Origin: Nageia nagi
Taxonomy: Eukaryota > Pinophyta
Assembly: GCA_050084985.1 (NCBI GenBank)
Contig: JBITNC010000001.1
Span: 192,882,001-192,946,000, forward strand
DNA: 64,000 nt
Reading direction: 5' to 3'
Shown in pieces: positions 62,046 through 64,000 of this stretch. The notes under the pieces are model-generated. The model saw nothing but the letters and a program-made list of their open reading frames with translations. It did no database searches and was not told where the DNA came from. A program made the position numbers and the translations under genes. How positions within the stretch are numbered: the stretch's first letter is position 1; every line of letters starts with the position of its first letter.

Positions 62046-64000
62046 GGGATATTTTTCAAGGCATTGCGGTTTATTAGGGTTATTGTCCTTATCGATCTCC
62101 TAAAATTAGAGACCTTTGTAATGACATTTGGTCAATAATATTTTTGATCTCTATTAAATCAAATGATCTTATTATAGTTGCATACTATATTTATTTCATA
62201 TTAGATGTCATGAAAACTTAATGGTATTGTATGACCCTATTTAAATGTAATATGCATTCATTAATATCTAAGCAAAGTAAGAGGAACAAGAATGAATTAA
62301 TTAACAAGATACATATATTTATTAAATATAGAGTCTCAACTAAAGAATATCATAAAACCATCCATCCATTAATGAAACTTTATGAAACTATCCTTCATTA
62401 AATATTACAATCACAAGTTAATACAAGTGGAGCAATAATAATTACAATTGATCTTAAGATACAAATAAGAGTGTGACCTAAAGCATAAATAGGTTCTATT
62501 TATAATTCATATTATAGTAAATTTTTCATTAAGACATATTCTTGTATTCCAATTTTTCATTAAACAATATGAGTCTTGAGAACATATGAAATCTACACTC
62601 ATAAGAGTGAAAACAACAATTCTTTATTTATATTTCTTTATTTTATGTATAGATGGTAGGGTTAACTTCATTAAGAGATCCATAATACTTTGTATTTCTC
62701 ATTAAATATCCTTATATGGAATTATTATTTGAATCCCTACATTACCATTTAAGGGATAGAAACATACTAAAGAGTAGATTATACCCATCTAGTTATACCT
62801 TAAAGATTTTCAAGATGTTTTTACCAAATTTATATTCCATCAAATTTTTTACAGAAATATATTAAATATGGTAAAAGAGGATTACCTTTATTACTTACAA
62901 GAGGGTCCCTTACAATTTAAAACTAACAATTTCATGGAAGAGAAGTCAAATTTTGATCTTGATCTTTTTTCTCTAGTGTAAAGTCTTCTTTGATCTCTTG
63001 TTATAGATTTTTCTTCATCTTCGAGCTTCTTTCCAAGGATCAATAGAGATTAGGTCGAGTGCTAAGGTGGTGAAGAGTTTGAGGATGAAGACAACCCTAT
63101 TTTACTTATAAAGATAATGCAAAATAAATCTATTATGCAAACTATTCTTACAGACCTCAAGAGGTTTTTAAATCCTCCCATCCTTGGTCACATCAAAAGC
63201 CATTCTCAAATAATGTCATTATTACTCCATATTATATGTTCCAATGTTAGTTTATTATAATTAATTATGCATATTACCTATTTATTTCCATAAATACTTA
63301 GAAGCTATTCATTTAACCTTATTTAAACTTATTCCCCTACAAAATAATAGCTTTTTAAGAATTGATGAAATGAATTCTTTACCATTATATGTAGAGTGTT
63401 GAATTATATAATAAAATATTCAATTAAAAATAGCCTAAATAGTTTTGTACAAGATAACATATAAAATTAAACCATGAATGAGGTATGTAAATGCTTGGTA
63501 TATTTCAAATAAAGTGTGCTTCAAAGGTTTTTCAAAAAATGTTGGAGGAGTTCCACATCATACATAATGTTTGCAAACCTAACGAGTTCATTTGAGATTT
63601 TGAAAACATAAAAACAAACACATTATCTACGTAACAAATCTTCCCAAGCATTGATGTTTAGAGAACATGGCCAAAAAAAGGTTTTCATGTAGTTTTTCTT
63701 AGGCACATCAATAAATAGAAAATGCAGAGAAATAGGAGGAGGGCTTGTATACTTCATAGCGCTATTAACAAGGATGGACATGTAGAGGAAAGAAAAATGA
63801 TGTTTTACTTATCATATCATCACAACCATATAATGTCTCTTAATGATTCTTCCTAGGGCACTGTAGTGTAGGATTATTGAAGACTTTCATGGCTACACAA
63901 AGAGGAAATAAGATTTGTTTATGTATTTACAAGAAATGCCTTCTCAAGGCACGAAAGTCTTAACGAATGAGCATAGAGAAGAACACATCCCTTTTCAAGG
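62046..64000. other. No gene recognised
   Basis: AT-rich sequence to the window end with no domain, element end or array that I can support on either strand. Confidence 0.5.

Overview
This is nuclear DNA from a plant with a large, repeat-dense, AT-rich genome. A gymnosperm, probably a conifer, is the best guess. The evidence is eukaryotic throughout: plant PPR-protein remains, a plant J-domain gene, plant Ty3/gypsy-type LTR retrotransposons, L1-like LINEs, hAT and tentative CACTA-type transposase relics, degenerate telomere-like arrays, and GT-AG introns. I see no bacterial, CRISPR, rRNA or tRNA features and no clearly intact gene. Almost everything recognisable is a transposable element or a pseudogene.

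Layout. About 0.85-2.8 kb is a plus-strand PPR pseudogene whose C-terminal E-type motif is repeated tandemly in about 37-codon units. It runs into a 5'-truncated LINE (2.8-4.1 kb). LTR element 1 (5861-14521, minus strand, TSD GTATG, two 852-bp LTRs) sits in an older tandem-repeat array. A badly decayed L1-like LINE (about 16.9-22.3 kb, minus) follows. Next come a Copia-like LTR remnant (22.3 kb), a clean solo LTR (24237-25085, TSD GGTTG), a CpG-richer unique-looking segment (25.9-26.8 kb), an LTR preceded by a polypurine tract (26901-27673), a hAT pseudogene (28.4-29.2 kb, minus) and a degraded element-encoded protein (30.2-31.7 kb). A J-domain chaperone pseudogene (33.3-34.1 kb, minus) has a pair of E2F-like sites upstream. 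From 36.7 to 56.4 kb is a nested complex: two copies of a transposase-like segment alternate with telomere-like (CCCTAA-derived) arrays. LTR element 3 (40416-45303, minus, TSD CTAAC) lies inside one array and LTR element 2 (46277-54915, plus, TSD CTAAT) inside the second transposase copy. A plus-strand LINE (56.7-59.3 kb) and an LTR plus iMet-type primer-binding site (60.8 kb) close the readable part.

The most interesting system is shared by LTR elements 1 and 2. Each has a sense gag gene, no recognisable pol, and a convergent antisense gene. The antisense gene encodes a plant mobile domain (PMD) protein with an acidic segment and a C-terminal coiled coil. Both copies show introns, and the copy in element 1 has its own TATA box. 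The two elements differ in LTR sequence but share this layout and a primer-binding site of the same unusual type. They look like non-autonomous retrotransposons that carry a host-derived, separately transcribed PMD gene. Element 1 is the younger: its LTRs differ at about 36 of 852 positions, nearly all transitions, and its gag frame has only three stops.
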